In this document: piece by piece, positions 16,430 through 25,090 of the stretch
How the letters are laid out: the number at the start of each line of letters is the position of its first letter
Position numbering within the stretch: the stretch's first letter is position 1
Source of the DNA: Actinomycetes bacterium
GTDB taxonomy: Bacteria > Actinomycetota > Acidimicrobiia > Acidimicrobiales > RAAP-2
DNA length: 64,000 nucleotides
Direction: 5' to 3'
Assembly: GCA_021845725.1 (NCBI GenBank)
Contig: JAJZVL010000004.1
Coordinates: forward strand, 21,890 to 85,889
Position numbers and translations under genes: made by a program
Notes under the pieces: model-generated
Seen by the model: the letters and a program-made list of their open reading frames with translations, nothing else
Told to the model about the DNA's origin: nothing
Database searches by the model: none

Positions 16430-17308
16430 TCAGCTCGTCGGCGACAGCGCCGGGGCGAGGCCGAGCGCCCGGTAGATCTCCCGGGTCGCCGTCGAGCGGT
16501 TGAGCGTGTAGAAGTGCAAGCCAGGCGCGCCGAGCTCGAGAAGCGTCCGGCACAGCTCGGTCGCCATCGCGATCCCCTCCGCCCGCACGCCCCCGTCGCC
16601 CCCGCGCTCAGCCGCAGACCCGAGCCGCTCGATCGCCCAGCCGGGGACCGGCGAGCCCATCTCCGCCATACGGGGGACGGACGCGAGCGAGGTCACCGGC
16701 ATGATGCCCGGGAGGACCGGCTTGGCAAGCCCCCGTCGGGCCAGGTCGTCCACGAGCGCGGCGTACTGCTCAGGCTCGAAGAAGAACTGCGTCACTGCGA
16801 AGTCGGCCAGGGCGAGCTTCTCGGCCAGTCGGGCACGATCCGCGCCGAGGCTCGGCGACGCGGGGTGGCCCGCGGGGTGGGCAGCCACCCCGATCGAGAA
16901 GCCGCCGACGGCCCGTGCGAGCTCGACGAGCTCGATCGCGTGGCCGAGCTCGCTCGCACGCCCCTCCCCTGTGCGCAGCGGGTCGCCGCCCAGGGCCATG
17001 AGGTTCTCGACACCGGCCTTGCGGTACTCGACGAGGATGTCGGCGAGCTCGAGGCGCGTGTGGCCGACACAGGTCAGGTGCGCCATCGGGGTGAGCGTGG
17101 TCATGTGGAGCATGGCGGTCACCAGGTCGAACGTGCGCTTGCGGGACTCGGGGCCACCCCGGTAGGTGACCGAGACGAACGACGGCTTCAGCGGCTCGAG
17201 CTCGTGGATCGTCCGCGTGAGGGTCGCTTGCTCGGCGTCCGAGCGCGGGGGGAAGAACTCGAACGACCAGGTCCTCCCCGCCGAGAGAAGCTCCGCGATC
17301 CGCGCCAT
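16430..17308 (-). CDS. metF: methylenetetrahydrofolate reductase
   Basis: 292 residues of the MetF TIM-barrel flavoprotein family. WSFEFFPPRSDAEQ at the start holds the catalytic Glu. SVTYRGGPESRKRT, HLTCVGHTRLEL, LMALGGDP and FAVTQFFFEPEQY follow in the usual order. It reduces 5,10-methylene-THF to 5-methyl-THF for methionine synthesis. It is the last gene of the sucC-sucD-purN-purH-folD-metF run, 9 nt after folD, so FolD product can be drawn on directly. The length is normal. Confidence 0.95.
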   Translation of the reverse strand: MARIAELLSAGRTWSFEFFPPRSDAEQATLTRTIHELEPLKPSFVSVTYRGGPESRKRTFDLVTAMLHMTTLTPMAHLTCVGHTRLELADILVEYRKAGVENLMALGGDPLRTGEGRASELGHAIELVELARAVGGFSIGVAAHPAGHPASPSLGADRARLAEKLALADFAVTQFFFEPEQYAALVDDLARRGLAKPVLPGIMPVTSLASVPRMAEMGSPVPGWAIERLGSAAERGGDGGVRAEGIAMATELCRTLLELGAPGLHFYTLNRSTATREIYRALGLAPALSPTS

Positions 17309-17317
17309 CCGCAGATG

Positions 17318-18172
17318 CTATGGGGCCCGCTCCGCGGCGAGCACGCAGTTGCGCAGGAGCATCGCCCGCGTCATCGGCCCCACGCCGCCGATACGTGGCG
17401 TGATCCAGCCGGCAACCTCGGCGACGGACTCCTCGACGTCGGAGAGGAGCCGACGGCCTTCGAAGGACGTCCCCGCGCCCACCACCGCCGCACCCGGCTT
17501 GACCATGTCGGGCGTCACCAGGCCGGCCCGGCCCGCCGCAGCGACGACCACGTCACCGGTCCGCACGAGCCCCGCCAGGTCGTCGACGCCGGTGTGCACG
17601 ACCGTCACCGCTGCGTTGCAGCCCGGACGCCTGGAGGCGAGCAGGAGGGCCAGCGGGCGCCCGATGGTCAATCCCCTGCCGATCACCACTGCATGGCGAC
17701 CCTCGACCGGTACGCCGTAGGAGGCGAGCAGCTCCACGATGCCCGCCGGGGTGCACGGGAGCACGCCGGGATGGTTCGCCACGAGGTACCCGAGGTTCAC
17801 CGGGTGGAGCCCGTCCGCATCCTTCAGCGGGTCGACTGCCAGCAGGACGCGCTGCTCGTCGATCCCCGGGGGCAGCGGCAGCTGGACGATGTAGGCGTGG
17901 ACGCGAGGGTCGGCGTTGAAGCGCGCGACGACGGCCTCGACCTCCTCCTGGGTCGCCGTAGGGGGAAGATGCTCGTGGATGCTCGTGATGCCGACCTCGG
18001 CGGAGTCGGCGATCTTCATCGCCACGTAGCGCGCGCTGGGGGGGTCGTCGCCCACGAGCACCGTGCCGAGCCCTGGCTGGACACCGCGCGCGGCGAGCCT
18101 CTCGACGCGCCTCGCCACGTCGGCGCGGACCTGGGCCGCGACGCGCTCGCCGTCGAGCAGCGTCGCAGTCAA
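17318..18172 (-). CDS. folD: bifunctional methylenetetrahydrofolate dehydrogenase/cyclohydrolase
   Basis: 284 residues from TTG 18172, which overlaps the purH stop as TTGA. No ATG or GTG gives a better start. [12 protein letters not shown] contains the catalytic Lys and its preceding Tyr. [11 protein letters not shown] and the NADP-site [14 protein letters not shown] follow, with [14 protein letters not shown] near the C-terminus. KDADGLHP replaces the more usual KDVDGFHP. FolD interconverts 5,10-methylene-THF, methenyl-THF and 10-formyl-THF. The last is the substrate of PurN and PurH encoded directly upstream, so the operon order makes metabolic sense. Confidence 0.94.
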   Translation of the reverse strand: MTATLLDGERVAAQVRADVARRVERLAARGVQPGLGTVLVGDDPPSARYVAMKIADSAEVGITSIHEHLPPTATQEEVEAVVARFNADPRVHAYIVQLPLPPGIDEQRVLLAVDPLKDADGLHPVNLGYLVANHPGVLPCTPAGIVELLASYGVPVEGRHAVVIGRGLTIGRPLALLLASRRPGCNAAVTVVHTGVDDLAGLVRTGDVVVAAAGRAGLVTPDMVKPGAAVVGAGTSFEGRRLLSDVEESVAEVAGWITPRIGGVGPMTRAMLLRNCVLAAERAP

Positions 18173-19671
18173 TGCCGGAAGTGCCGTTCGCCGGTGAGCA
18201 CCATGGCGATGCCGGCGGCGTCCGCGGCCTCGACCACCTCGCCGTCACGCACCGACCCGCCGGGCTGCACGACGGCGCTCACGCCGGCACGGGCGAGAAC
18301 CTCGAGCCCGTCGGGGAACGGGAAGAACCCGTCACTCGCTCCCGCGGCGCCAACCGCACGCGCGCCGGCTTTTTCGACCGCGAGCTCCGCCGCGACGACC
18401 CGCGACTGCTGTCCCGCCCCGATGCCGACGGCGTGGCCTCCGGCGACCACGACGATCGCATTGGACGTCGTGCGCGCAGACAGCCTCCACGCGAGGGCGA
18501 GGTCCTGCCACTCCGCCTCCGTCGGCCGGCGGGCGGTCACCACGCGCCAGTCTGCGGGCCGGCAGACGACGTCGTCGCGATCCTGGACGAGCGCCGCCGC
18601 GCCGAACGTGCGAACCTGGCGTCCCGCTCGCTCGGGTGCCGGCGCAGCGAGAAGCCGGGTGGCCTTGCGCCGGGCCACGAGGCGCTCCACCGCGGCCGGC
18701 GTGAACCCGCGGGCGACGATGACGTCGGCCTGCGGGCCTGCCGCGACGCGCTCGGCGACCTCCTCGGTCACCTCGCCGCCCAGCGCGACGACCCCTCCGA
18801 ACGCCGAGACCGGGTCACCCTCGAGCGCTCGGGCGTATGCCGCGGCGAGGTCACCGGACACTGCTGCGCCACACGGGTTGGCGTGCTTCACGATGACGGC
18901 CGCGGCTCCTCCTCCGGCGTCCTCGGCGAGCTCGTGCACGAGTCGCCACGCGGCATCGGCGTCGAAGATGTTCAGGTAGGACAGCGCGGTGCCGGCGTGC
19001 TGGACGACCCCGTCCCACCACCCCGGGCCCGACCGGTAGCGAGCGCCGTGCTGGTGGGGGTTCTCGCCATAGCGGCAGATCTCGGCTCGCTCGAACGTGA
19101 GGTGGAGGCTTGGCGGGAGCGGGTCGTCGCCGTCGAGCCATGACACGATCGCCGCGTCGTAGCGGGCAGTGTGTGCGAACGCCGCACGGGCCAGGCGGCG
19201 GCGGGTCTCCTCGGAGAGGGCGCCGTCGGCGCGCAGCTCGTCGAGAACTGCCGCGTAGTCGGCGGGGGAGGTGACGACGCCCACGTAGGCGTGGTTCTTC
19301 GCCGCCGCACGCACCATCGCGGGGCCGCCGATGTCGATGGTCTCGATCGACGGGGACGTCTCGAACGGGTAGAGGTTCGAGACGACGAGGTCGATGGGCG
19401 CGATGCCCTGCGCGTCCAGGTCCGCCAGATGCTCGGGAACCGAGCGGTCGGCGAGGATGCCGCCGTGCACGAGCGGGTGCAGGGTCTTCACCCTCCCCCC
19501 GAGCATCTCGGGGAACCCGGTGAGGTCGGCGACCAAGACGTGCGCGACCCTCGCGTCGCCGAGCGCCTTCGCCGTGTTCCCGCTCGCGACCAGCTCCCAG
19601 CCGAGCTCACTGAGCCCGCGGGCGAGATCGACAAGCCCGGTCTTGTCGTACACCGACAGCAGCGCCCTCAT
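18169..19671 (-). CDS. purH: bifunctional AICAR formyltransferase/IMP cyclohydrolase
   Basis: 500 residues. The N-terminal methylglyoxal-synthase-like domain ([19 protein letters not shown], then [13 protein letters not shown]) is the IMP cyclohydrolase. The larger C-terminal domain with [12 protein letters not shown] is the AICAR transformylase, its Lys-His pair being catalytic. It performs the last two steps of IMP synthesis using 10-formyl-THF. Its ATG overlaps the purN stop (ATGA), and its TGA overlaps the folD start (TTGA), so translation of the three is coupled. Confidence 0.96.
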   Translation of the reverse strand: MRALLSVYDKTGLVDLARGLSELGWELVASGNTAKALGDARVAHVLVADLTGFPEMLGGRVKTLHPLVHGGILADRSVPEHLADLDAQGIAPIDLVVSNLYPFETSPSIETIDIGGPAMVRAAAKNHAYVGVVTSPADYAAVLDELRADGALSEETRRRLARAAFAHTARYDAAIVSWLDGDDPLPPSLHLTFERAEICRYGENPHQHGARYRSGPGWWDGVVQHAGTALSYLNIFDADAAWRLVHELAEDAGGGAAAVIVKHANPCGAAVSGDLAAAYARALEGDPVSAFGGVVALGGEVTEEVAERVAAGPQADVIVARGFTPAAVERLVARRKATRLLAAPAPERAGRQVRTFGAAALVQDRDDVVCRPADWRVVTARRPTEAEWQDLALAWRLSARTTSNAIVVVAGGHAVGIGAGQQSRVVAAELAVEKAGARAVGAAGASDGFFPFPDGLEVLARAGVSAVVQPGGSVRDGEVVEAADAAGIAMVLTGERHFRH

Positions 19672-20285
19672 GGCTGGCCCCCCTGTCCCGCCGGGGTCGG
19701 CTCTCCGGCCGGCCGCAGCGTCGCCGGAGCCGCATCGAGCTCGCGCAGCACGCGGAGGATGGTCGCGGGATAGAGCCGGCGCTCGACGCGCTTGATCCGT
19801 TCATGCAGGATGGACTCGGTATCGCCGGGGAGCACGGGCACCTCCTCTTGCGCCAATACGGGACCCGCGTCGACCTCGAGGGTCGCCACGTGGACGGTGC
19901 AGCCCGTCGTCGCGACCCCTGCCGCCAACGCGTCGGCGACCGCGTGCCACCCCGGGAACGCGGGAAGGAGCGACGGATGCGTGTTCAGGATACGACCGTC
20001 GAAGACGTCGTGCACCCTTTCGGTGAGCACGGTGCCGAAGCCGGCCATCGCGACGACGTCGACGCCGCGCGTCACCAACGCGTCGGTGAGCGCCTCGGTG
20101 TAGCGCGCGCGCTGGAACCCGGGGGTGAAACCGCCGAAGTCGCTCCGGTCGACCAGGAGCGCCTCGATGCCGCGGGAGGACGCGCGGGCGAGCGCGCGGC
20201 ACGGCCGGTCCGCGACGACGACGCTGACGGGGACCCCCGAGATGGCGATCGCGTCGAGGACCGTCCCCGATCCCGACACGAGCAC
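19668..20285 (-). CDS. purN: phosphoribosylglycinamide formyltransferase
   Basis: 205 residues from GTG 20285, 17 nt after the sucD stop. VLVSGSGTVLDAI is the phosphate-binding turn (the usual Asn of GSGTN is Val). ILNTHPSLLPAFPG holds the catalytic Asn and His, and VDAGPVLAQEEVPV holds the catalytic Asp. It transfers a formyl group from 10-formyl-THF to GAR in purine synthesis. A Gly/Pro/Gln-rich tail of about 15 residues follows the core. The N-terminus is a few residues shorter than in most relatives, but no other canonical start exists upstream. Confidence 0.93.
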   Translation of the reverse strand: MLVSGSGTVLDAIAISGVPVSVVVADRPCRALARASSRGIEALLVDRSDFGGFTPGFQRARYTEALTDALVTRGVDVVAMAGFGTVLTERVHDVFDGRILNTHPSLLPAFPGWHAVADALAAGVATTGCTVHVATLEVDAGPVLAQEEVPVLPGDTESILHERIKRVERRLYPATILRVLRELDAAPATLRPAGEPTPAGQGGQP

Positions 20286-20302
20286 CGCGACCGACCGGGG
20301 AC

Positions 20303-21193
20303 TCAGCCGAGCTCCTTGACGATCGCGACCATGCGCTCACCGGCCTCGGTCGGGTTCTCGGCGACCACCGCGCCCGCGCCCGACAGTGCCTCCATCTTGG
20401 CCTTGGCGGTGCCCTTCGATCCCGAGATGATCGCGCCCGCGTGGCCCATCTTGCGGCCCGGCGGCGCGGTGACCCCCGCGATGTAGCAGACCACCGGCTT
20501 CGTCACGTTGGCCGCGATGAACTCGGCGGCGCGCTCCTCCTCCGACCCGCCGATCTCGCCGATCATCATGATCGCCTTCGTGTCCGGATCGTCCTCGAAC
20601 GCTGCGAGGCAGTCGATGAAGTTCGTACCGGGCACGGGGTCTCCGCCGATGCCGACGCACGTCGTCTGCCCGACCCCCTGTTGGGAAAGCTCGTGCAGCG
20701 CCTGGTACGTCAGCGTCCCCGAGCGGCTGACGATCCCGACAGGGCCTCCGGCAAGCGCGATGTCCCCGGAGGTGATCCCGATATTGCACTTTCCCGGAGA
20801 GATGATGCCGGGGCAGTTCGGGCCGAGCAGGCGGGTGCCAGGGTGCTCTTGGACGAGTCGGTTGTAGGTCCGAGCCTCGTCGTGCGCCGGGATCCCCTCG
20901 GTGATGCAGACGATGAAGGAGATCCCCGCCTCGGCTGCCTCCAGGATCGCCGCGGCGGCGAACGGCGGAGGCACCGAGATGAACGACGCCGTCGCACCGG
21001 TGCTCTCGACGGCGTCGGCGACCGTCGAGAAGACGGGGATCCCCTCGATGACCTCGCCCCCGCGTCTGGGGTTCGTGCCTGCGACGACCCTCGTGCCGTA
21101 CGCCCGGTTGCGCAGGCCGTGGTAGAGGCCCTGGCTCGTCGGGCTCACGCCCTGGACGACGACGGTGGTCGTCTCGTCGACGAAAATGCTCAC
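20303..21193 (-). CDS. sucD: succinyl-CoA synthetase alpha subunit
   Basis: 296 residues from GTG 21193, overlapping the sucC stop by 4 nt (GTGA). The CoA-binding Rossmann part opens with [32 protein letters not shown] is the family signature, and [16 protein letters not shown] carries the phospho-histidine. With SucC it converts succinyl-CoA to succinate with ATP or GTP formation. The gene is complete and of normal length. Confidence 0.96.
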   Translation of the reverse strand: MSIFVDETTTVVVQGVSPTSQGLYHGLRNRAYGTRVVAGTNPRRGGEVIEGIPVFSTVADAVESTGATASFISVPPPFAAAAILEAAEAGISFIVCITEGIPAHDEARTYNRLVQEHPGTRLLGPNCPGIISPGKCNIGITSGDIALAGGPVGIVSRSGTLTYQALHELSQQGVGQTTCVGIGGDPVPGTNFIDCLAAFEDDPDTKAIMMIGEIGGSEEERAAEFIAANVTKPVVCYIAGVTAPPGRKMGHAGAIISGSKGTAKAKMEALSGAGAVVAENPTEAGERMVAIVKELG

Positions 21194-22398
21194 GCTCGCT
21201 CCTCGCTCTCTCGGCTCTCTCGCTCCGTTGCTCGACCGGCCGTCCTGCCCACGCCCGCTGCTGCGGCCATGGCGACCGCCCGGCGGGCCGCCTCGAGCAT
21301 CGTCGGCTCGGCCACGAGCCGGTCCGTGAGGTGCGGCGCGAGGAGCGCACGGCCCTCCTCCACGTTCGTGCCGTCGAGACGCAGCACGATCGGCGAACGC
21401 AGGTCGACGCGCCCGAGCGCCTCGATCACCCCCTTGGCCACTTCGTCGACTCGCGTGATGCCCCCGAAGATGTTGACGAAGATCGCCCGCACCGACGGGT
21501 CGGCGTTGATCACCTCGAGGGCGGCGGACATCACGTCGGCGCTGGCGCCGCCGCCGATGTCGAGGAAGTTGGCGGGCTGGCCGCCGACCTGGTTCACCAC
21601 GTCGCAGGTGCTCATGGCGAGCCCGGCACCGTTGGCGATGATCCCGACGTCTCCTGAGAGACCGATGTAGTTCAGGCCTTTCTCCTTGGCCATCTTCTCG
21701 CGAGGGTCGTCGGTCTCGGTCGCCGCGTACTCGTCCCATTCGGGATGCCGGAAACGCGCGTTGTCGTCCAGCGTGACCTTCGCGTCGAGCGCATGGACGC
21801 GCCCGTCGACGGTGAGGATCAGGGGGTTGATCTCCGCCAGGTCGCAGTCGCCTTCGTCGTAGCAGCGATAGAGCGCCATGAGCACGTCGGCCGCCTGGGC
21901 GCGGGCCGTCTCGTCGAGCCCGGCGTCGTCCACCCACCGCCGTGCGGTGCCGAGGTCGAGCCCGCGGACCGGGTCGATGTGGACCCGGGCGATCGCGCCC
22001 GGATTGGTCGCGGCGACCTCTTCGATCTCCACGCCGCCTTCCCTCGACAGCATCCCGAGATGGGTCTTCGCCGGACGGTCGAGCGTGAAGCTCGCGTAGT
22101 ACTCCTCGGCGATGTCCGACGCGTGCTCCACCCACAGTCGGCGAACGACGTGGCCCTTGATGTCCATGCCCAGGATCGACCCGGCATGCGCGCGTACCTC
22201 GCTCGCGTCGTTCGCGAGCTTGATCCCACCGGCCTTGCCGCGGCCGCCCACCTTCACCTGGGCCTTCACGACCACTGGGTAGCCCGCTGCCTCAGCCTGC
22301 GTGACGGCTTCGTCAACCGTGTCGGCGACGCCGCCGGGCGACGTCGGGATGCCGTATCGGGCGAAGTACTGCTTGCCCTGGTACTCGTAGAGGTCCAT
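21190..22398 (-). CDS. sucC: succinyl-CoA synthetase beta subunit
   Basis: 402 residues. MDLYEYQGKQYFARYGIP opens the ATP-grasp domain, VVVKAQVKVGGRGKAGGI is the nucleotide-binding loop, and LAEINPLILTVDGRV with GLSGDVGIIANGAGLAMS belongs to the grip and ligase regions. The last 20 residues are Arg/Glu-rich and longer than usual. It pairs with SucD, encoded with a 4-nt overlap. Upstream lies a B12-binding mutase subunit, whose pathway product would be succinyl-CoA. Confidence 0.96.
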   Translation of the reverse strand: MDLYEYQGKQYFARYGIPTSPGGVADTVDEAVTQAEAAGYPVVVKAQVKVGGRGKAGGIKLANDASEVRAHAGSILGMDIKGHVVRRLWVEHASDIAEEYYASFTLDRPAKTHLGMLSREGGVEIEEVAATNPGAIARVHIDPVRGLDLGTARRWVDDAGLDETARAQAADVLMALYRCYDEGDCDLAEINPLILTVDGRVHALDAKVTLDDNARFRHPEWDEYAATETDDPREKMAKEKGLNYIGLSGDVGIIANGAGLAMSTCDVVNQVGGQPANFLDIGGGASADVMSAALEVINADPSVRAIFVNIFGGITRVDEVAKGVIEALGRVDLRSPIVLRLDGTNVEEGRALLAPHLTDRLVAEPTMLEAARRAVAMAAAAGVGRTAGRATERESRESEERA

Positions 22399-22416
22399 CG
22401 AGCTCTCTCACCTTTC

Positions 22417-22464
22417 TGCCGGCGCGTGCCTCTGCCGGCGCGCGCCTCTGCCGGCGCCTCGCGC
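22417..22464. repeat. 16-bp tandem repeat, about three copies
   Basis: CTGCCGGCGCGTGCCT at 22417-22432, CTGCCGGCGCGCGCCT at 22433-22448 and a diverged third copy to 22464. They fill most of the gap between the mutase subunit and sucC. On the transcribed minus strand the copies could form GC-rich hairpins near the sucC ribosome-binding site. Confidence 0.65.
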
Positions 22465-22475
22465 CTGTCATTGGT

Positions 22476-22892
22476 CTAGACGACGTGGGGCGCCTCGCGC
22501 CTGTCGAGCGCCTCTTCGAGCCATGCCCCGATCGACGGCAACGGTGCGCCCGGCGTGAACACTTTCGCCACCCCCGAGGCCTCGAGCACCGGGACGTCGG
22601 CCTCAGGGATGATGCCGCCCACGATCACCAGGACGTCGGAGCGCCCCACGGCAGAGAGCTGCGCCATGACCTTCGGGACGAGCGTGAGGTGCGCTCCGGA
22701 GAGGAGGGACAGCCCGAGCGCGTCGGCATCCTCTTGGACCACGGCCTGGGCAATTTGCTCAGGGGTCTGATGGAGGCCCGTGTAGACGACCTCGAACCCC
22801 GCGTCTCGCAGCGCCCTCGCGATGACCTTGGCGCCCCGATCGTGGCCGTCGAGCCCGGGCTTGGCCACCACCACACGGTAGGGACGCGTCAT
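22476..22892 (-). CDS. stand-alone cobalamin-binding subunit of a methylmalonyl-CoA mutase-type enzyme
   Basis: 138 residues from ATG 22892. The whole protein is a B12-binding domain: [18 protein letters not shown] contains the DxHxxG motif whose His ligates cobalt, [10 protein letters not shown] is the second signature, and [15 protein letters not shown] is the third. It matches the C-terminal domain of methylmalonyl-CoA mutase and the small subunits of related acyl-CoA mutases. No large catalytic subunit lies in the window, so the partner must be encoded elsewhere. Its place just upstream of sucCD suits production of succinyl-CoA. It could equally serve an isobutyryl- or 2-hydroxyisobutyryl-CoA mutase. 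Confidence 0.85.
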   Translation of the reverse strand: MTRPYRVVVAKPGLDGHDRGAKVIARALRDAGFEVVYTGLHQTPEQIAQAVVQEDADALGLSLLSGAHLTLVPKVMAQLSAVGRSDVLVIVGGIIPEADVPVLEASGVAKVFTPGAPLPSIGAWLEEALDRREAPHVV

Positions 22893-22971
22893 CGATGGCG
22901 ATGATAGGCGGCCGCGGGCGGGCACCCGCCAGCTGGGGCGTCCCGCGGCAGCGCTCGAGGGCGAGCGGGCC

Positions 22972-24603
22972 TCAGCACGCGTAGTCCCCGTCGAAGCCGT
23001 TGACGTTGTCTGTGTACTGGATGAGCCGGATCGCGCCCGAGGGGATGAAGTGCCCTCCCGACGCCGCCACCGAGCGTGCCGTGGCGCACTTCACCGCCGG
23101 CGAGGGGCCACCCCACCACGCGGGGAAGAGCGGGCCCTGCGGGTCGTAAGAGCCCATCAAGCTTGTCCACTCGTCCAGGGCGAAGTAGTAGCCCACTGTC
23201 GCGACGCCGTCCGCGTGCAACGCGGCGATGGCCCCCATGACCACCGACGCGTTCGCGCTCGTGCTCGCCGACCAGTTGGCCGGCTCGATGTCGAGCCACC
23301 ACGGCATGGTGGCGCGGCCGTTGACCATGCTGCTGGCGGCGGCGAAGTCGCTGCTCGCGGTGGCATACCCGTAGTTGCACGCCGCGGGGTCCGGCGTGCT
23401 GGCGCAGCCGGGCTGCGGTGTGGACGAGGTGCCGTAGACCATGAACATGTAGAGGTTCACCCCTGGGCCGGCCCAGTCGACCTCTGTCACGAAGCACGGG
23501 TTCGTGTATGAGCTCCCCCACCCGTCGATCTCCACGATGCCGATCGCGTGGGCCCCGCTCGGGAAGTTCCCGCACTGGTAGTTCGACACGTCGTAGCCGT
23601 AGCTGCCCGGCGGGTAGGAGGGAGGGACCGGGTCCCCGTTGCCCTTGGCCGGCGCCATGCCGACGACAGGAGAGGAGACCGGAGGCGTCACTGTGAACAG
23701 CTGGGCAGCGCCGAAGTTGGTGACCGCCCCCTGTGATGTCGCCAGCCAGTAGCCCTTGCCGCTGAACATCTCCGCCATCGCGGTGATCGGGTAGGGCAGG
23801 GAGCCGCCACCGAGCGAGCCGTAGAACTGGGCGCTGCCGAAGGTGAAGACGCCGCCGTCGGACCCGACGAGCCAGTAGCCGCCGCCTGTCGGCGTCGCCG
23901 ACATGCCGACGATGGGGGCGTCGAGCGGCTTGCCGCCCATCGAGCCGTAGAACTGCGCGCTGCCGAAGGTGAAGATGCCTCCGTCTGCTGCGACGAGCCA
24001 GTAGCCGTGACCTGTGGGGGCTGCCGCCATGCCGACCACCGGCTTGTCGAGCGGCTTGCCGCCCATCGAGCCGTAGAACTGGGCGCTGCCGAAGGTGAAG
24101 ACGCCTCCGTCTGCTGCGACGAGCCAGTAGCCGTGACCTGTGGGGGCTGCCGCCATGCCGACCACCGGCTTGTCGAGCGGCTTGCCGCCCATCGAGCCGT
24201 AGAACTGGGCGCTGCCGAAGGTGAAGACGCCTCCGTCTGCTGCGACGAGCCAGTAGCCGCCGCCTGTGGGGGCTGCCGCCATGCCGACGATGGGCGCGTC
24301 GAGCGGCGTGCCGGCCATTGTGCCGAACTGAGGTGCTCCACCGAAGGCGTAGACGGCCCCGTCGGACGTCGCGAGCCAGTAGGACTGGTCACTCGCGGGC
24401 AGTGTCGCGGCCGCTCGAGTCGCTGTGGTCGCGGACGACGGTGCCGTCGCTGTCGACGCGCCGGCAGCCGTCGGCGCCGCCGCTGACAGGAGCGCGGCGG
24501 CAAGCAACCACGAAGCGATCAGCGCCGATCCCACGATGAAGCCGCGCGCCCTCGAGGTCGATCGCCCGCTCGCGCGGCGACGGTGCTCGTTCTCGGTGCC
24601 CAT
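22972..24603 (-). CDS. secreted 42-residue-repeat protein with GH25/DUF1906-like C-terminal domain
   Basis: 543 residues from ATG 24603, with GGGAG 7 nt upstream. A basic N-terminus and the hydrophobic stretch [19 protein letters not shown] (about 22-40) form a Sec-type signal or anchor. Residues 75-320 are six 42-residue repeats of the type [20 protein letters not shown], probably a beta-propeller-like array; the last is degenerate. Residues about 335-543 resemble a glycoside-hydrolase-25/Rv2525c-like barrel: [31 protein letters not shown] and [16 protein letters not shown]. The protein is therefore probably exported and acts on, or binds, cell-wall glycans; that role is an inference. The repeat family is frequent in Acidimicrobiia. 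Confidence 0.8.
   Translation of the reverse strand: MGTENEHRRRASGRSTSRARGFIVGSALIASWLLAAALLSAAAPTAAGASTATAPSSATTATRAAATLPASDQSYWLATSDGAVYAFGGAPQFGTMAGTPLDAPIVGMAAAPTGGGYWLVAADGGVFTFGSAQFYGSMGGKPLDKPVVGMAAAPTGHGYWLVAADGGVFTFGSAQFYGSMGGKPLDKPVVGMAAAPTGHGYWLVAADGGIFTFGSAQFYGSMGGKPLDAPIVGMSATPTGGGYWLVGSDGGVFTFGSAQFYGSLGGGSLPYPITAMAEMFSGKGYWLATSQGAVTNFGAAQLFTVTPPVSSPVVGMAPAKGNGDPVPPSYPPGSYGYDVSNYQCGNFPSGAHAIGIVEIDGWGSSYTNPCFVTEVDWAGPGVNLYMFMVYGTSSTPQPGCASTPDPAACNYGYATASSDFAAASSMVNGRATMPWWLDIEPANWSASTSANASVVMGAIAALHADGVATVGYYFALDEWTSLMGSYDPQGPLFPAWWGGPSPAVKCATARSVAASGGHFIPSGAIRLIQYTDNVNGFDGDYAC
23644..24381 (-). repeat. 126-bp coding repeats (six 42-residue units)
   Basis: Six in-frame units of about 126 bp lie within the secreted protein gene. 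The two between about 24000 and 24250 are almost identical at the DNA level, including third codon positions. This points to recent duplication or gene conversion. The outer units have diverged more. Confidence 0.85.
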
Positions 24604-25081
24604 GTCCCATCTCCCGCTGTCGTCGTGTGCGGTTCGGCGGCACCGGCCGCGCGCGACCACCCCGAAGACCGTCGCGGCACCCTCCGCTCTCCCCTCCGAA
24701 GCGTCCGCGGCGGCCGTCGGGATCCTCGGCCTCCGGGAGCTTCGCCGGGGCACCATACAAACGCGCCCGCTGCAGATGCGACCGCCCAGGTCACGGACAC
24801 GTTCGCGTCGCCATGAGCTTCAGGGCATGGGTCCCGCAGCGCCCTGACCAGGGATTTCGTCATCGGTCGCCGCACACGTGCAATCCCGATGACAGCGTGC
24901 TGGACGACCGCCGAGAGTATTGAGATTCGACGTCGGTTCATGACGTCCCTGGTCAGAGCAGAGCGGCGCGACGGCGCAGCGTTTGCGATGGGTCCCCTGC
25001 AGGGCGCTGCGCATCACCTGCAATCCGCGCTGCGGCGGGTCAGGTGCCGCGGGTCAGGTGCCGCGCGTCAGGTGCGGCGGG
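24604..25081. other. 478-nt intergenic region
   Basis: This region lies between the pcrA stop and the secreted-protein start, both on the minus strand. I find no convincing gene on either strand. It must hold the promoter of the secreted protein: on the minus strand GTATGGT near 24755 is -10-like, but no good -35 is visible. Its left end carries most of a 14-bp tandem repeat. Confidence 0.5.
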
Positions 25082-25090
25082 TCAGGTGCC
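25035..25090. repeat. four 14-bp tandem repeats over the pcrA stop codon
   Basis: GCGGGTCAGGTGCC repeats exactly or nearly at 25035, 25049, 25063 and 25077. The last copy supplies the pcrA stop (TGA on the minus strand). Because 14 is not a multiple of three, the successive copies place TGA in all three minus-strand frames. Confidence 0.85.

Noticed and set aside
23644..24381. CRISPR-like regularly spaced repeats
   Set aside because: The 126-bp period is in frame and encodes a repeated 42-residue protein unit inside an intact secreted-protein gene; there are no short repeats with unique spacers.
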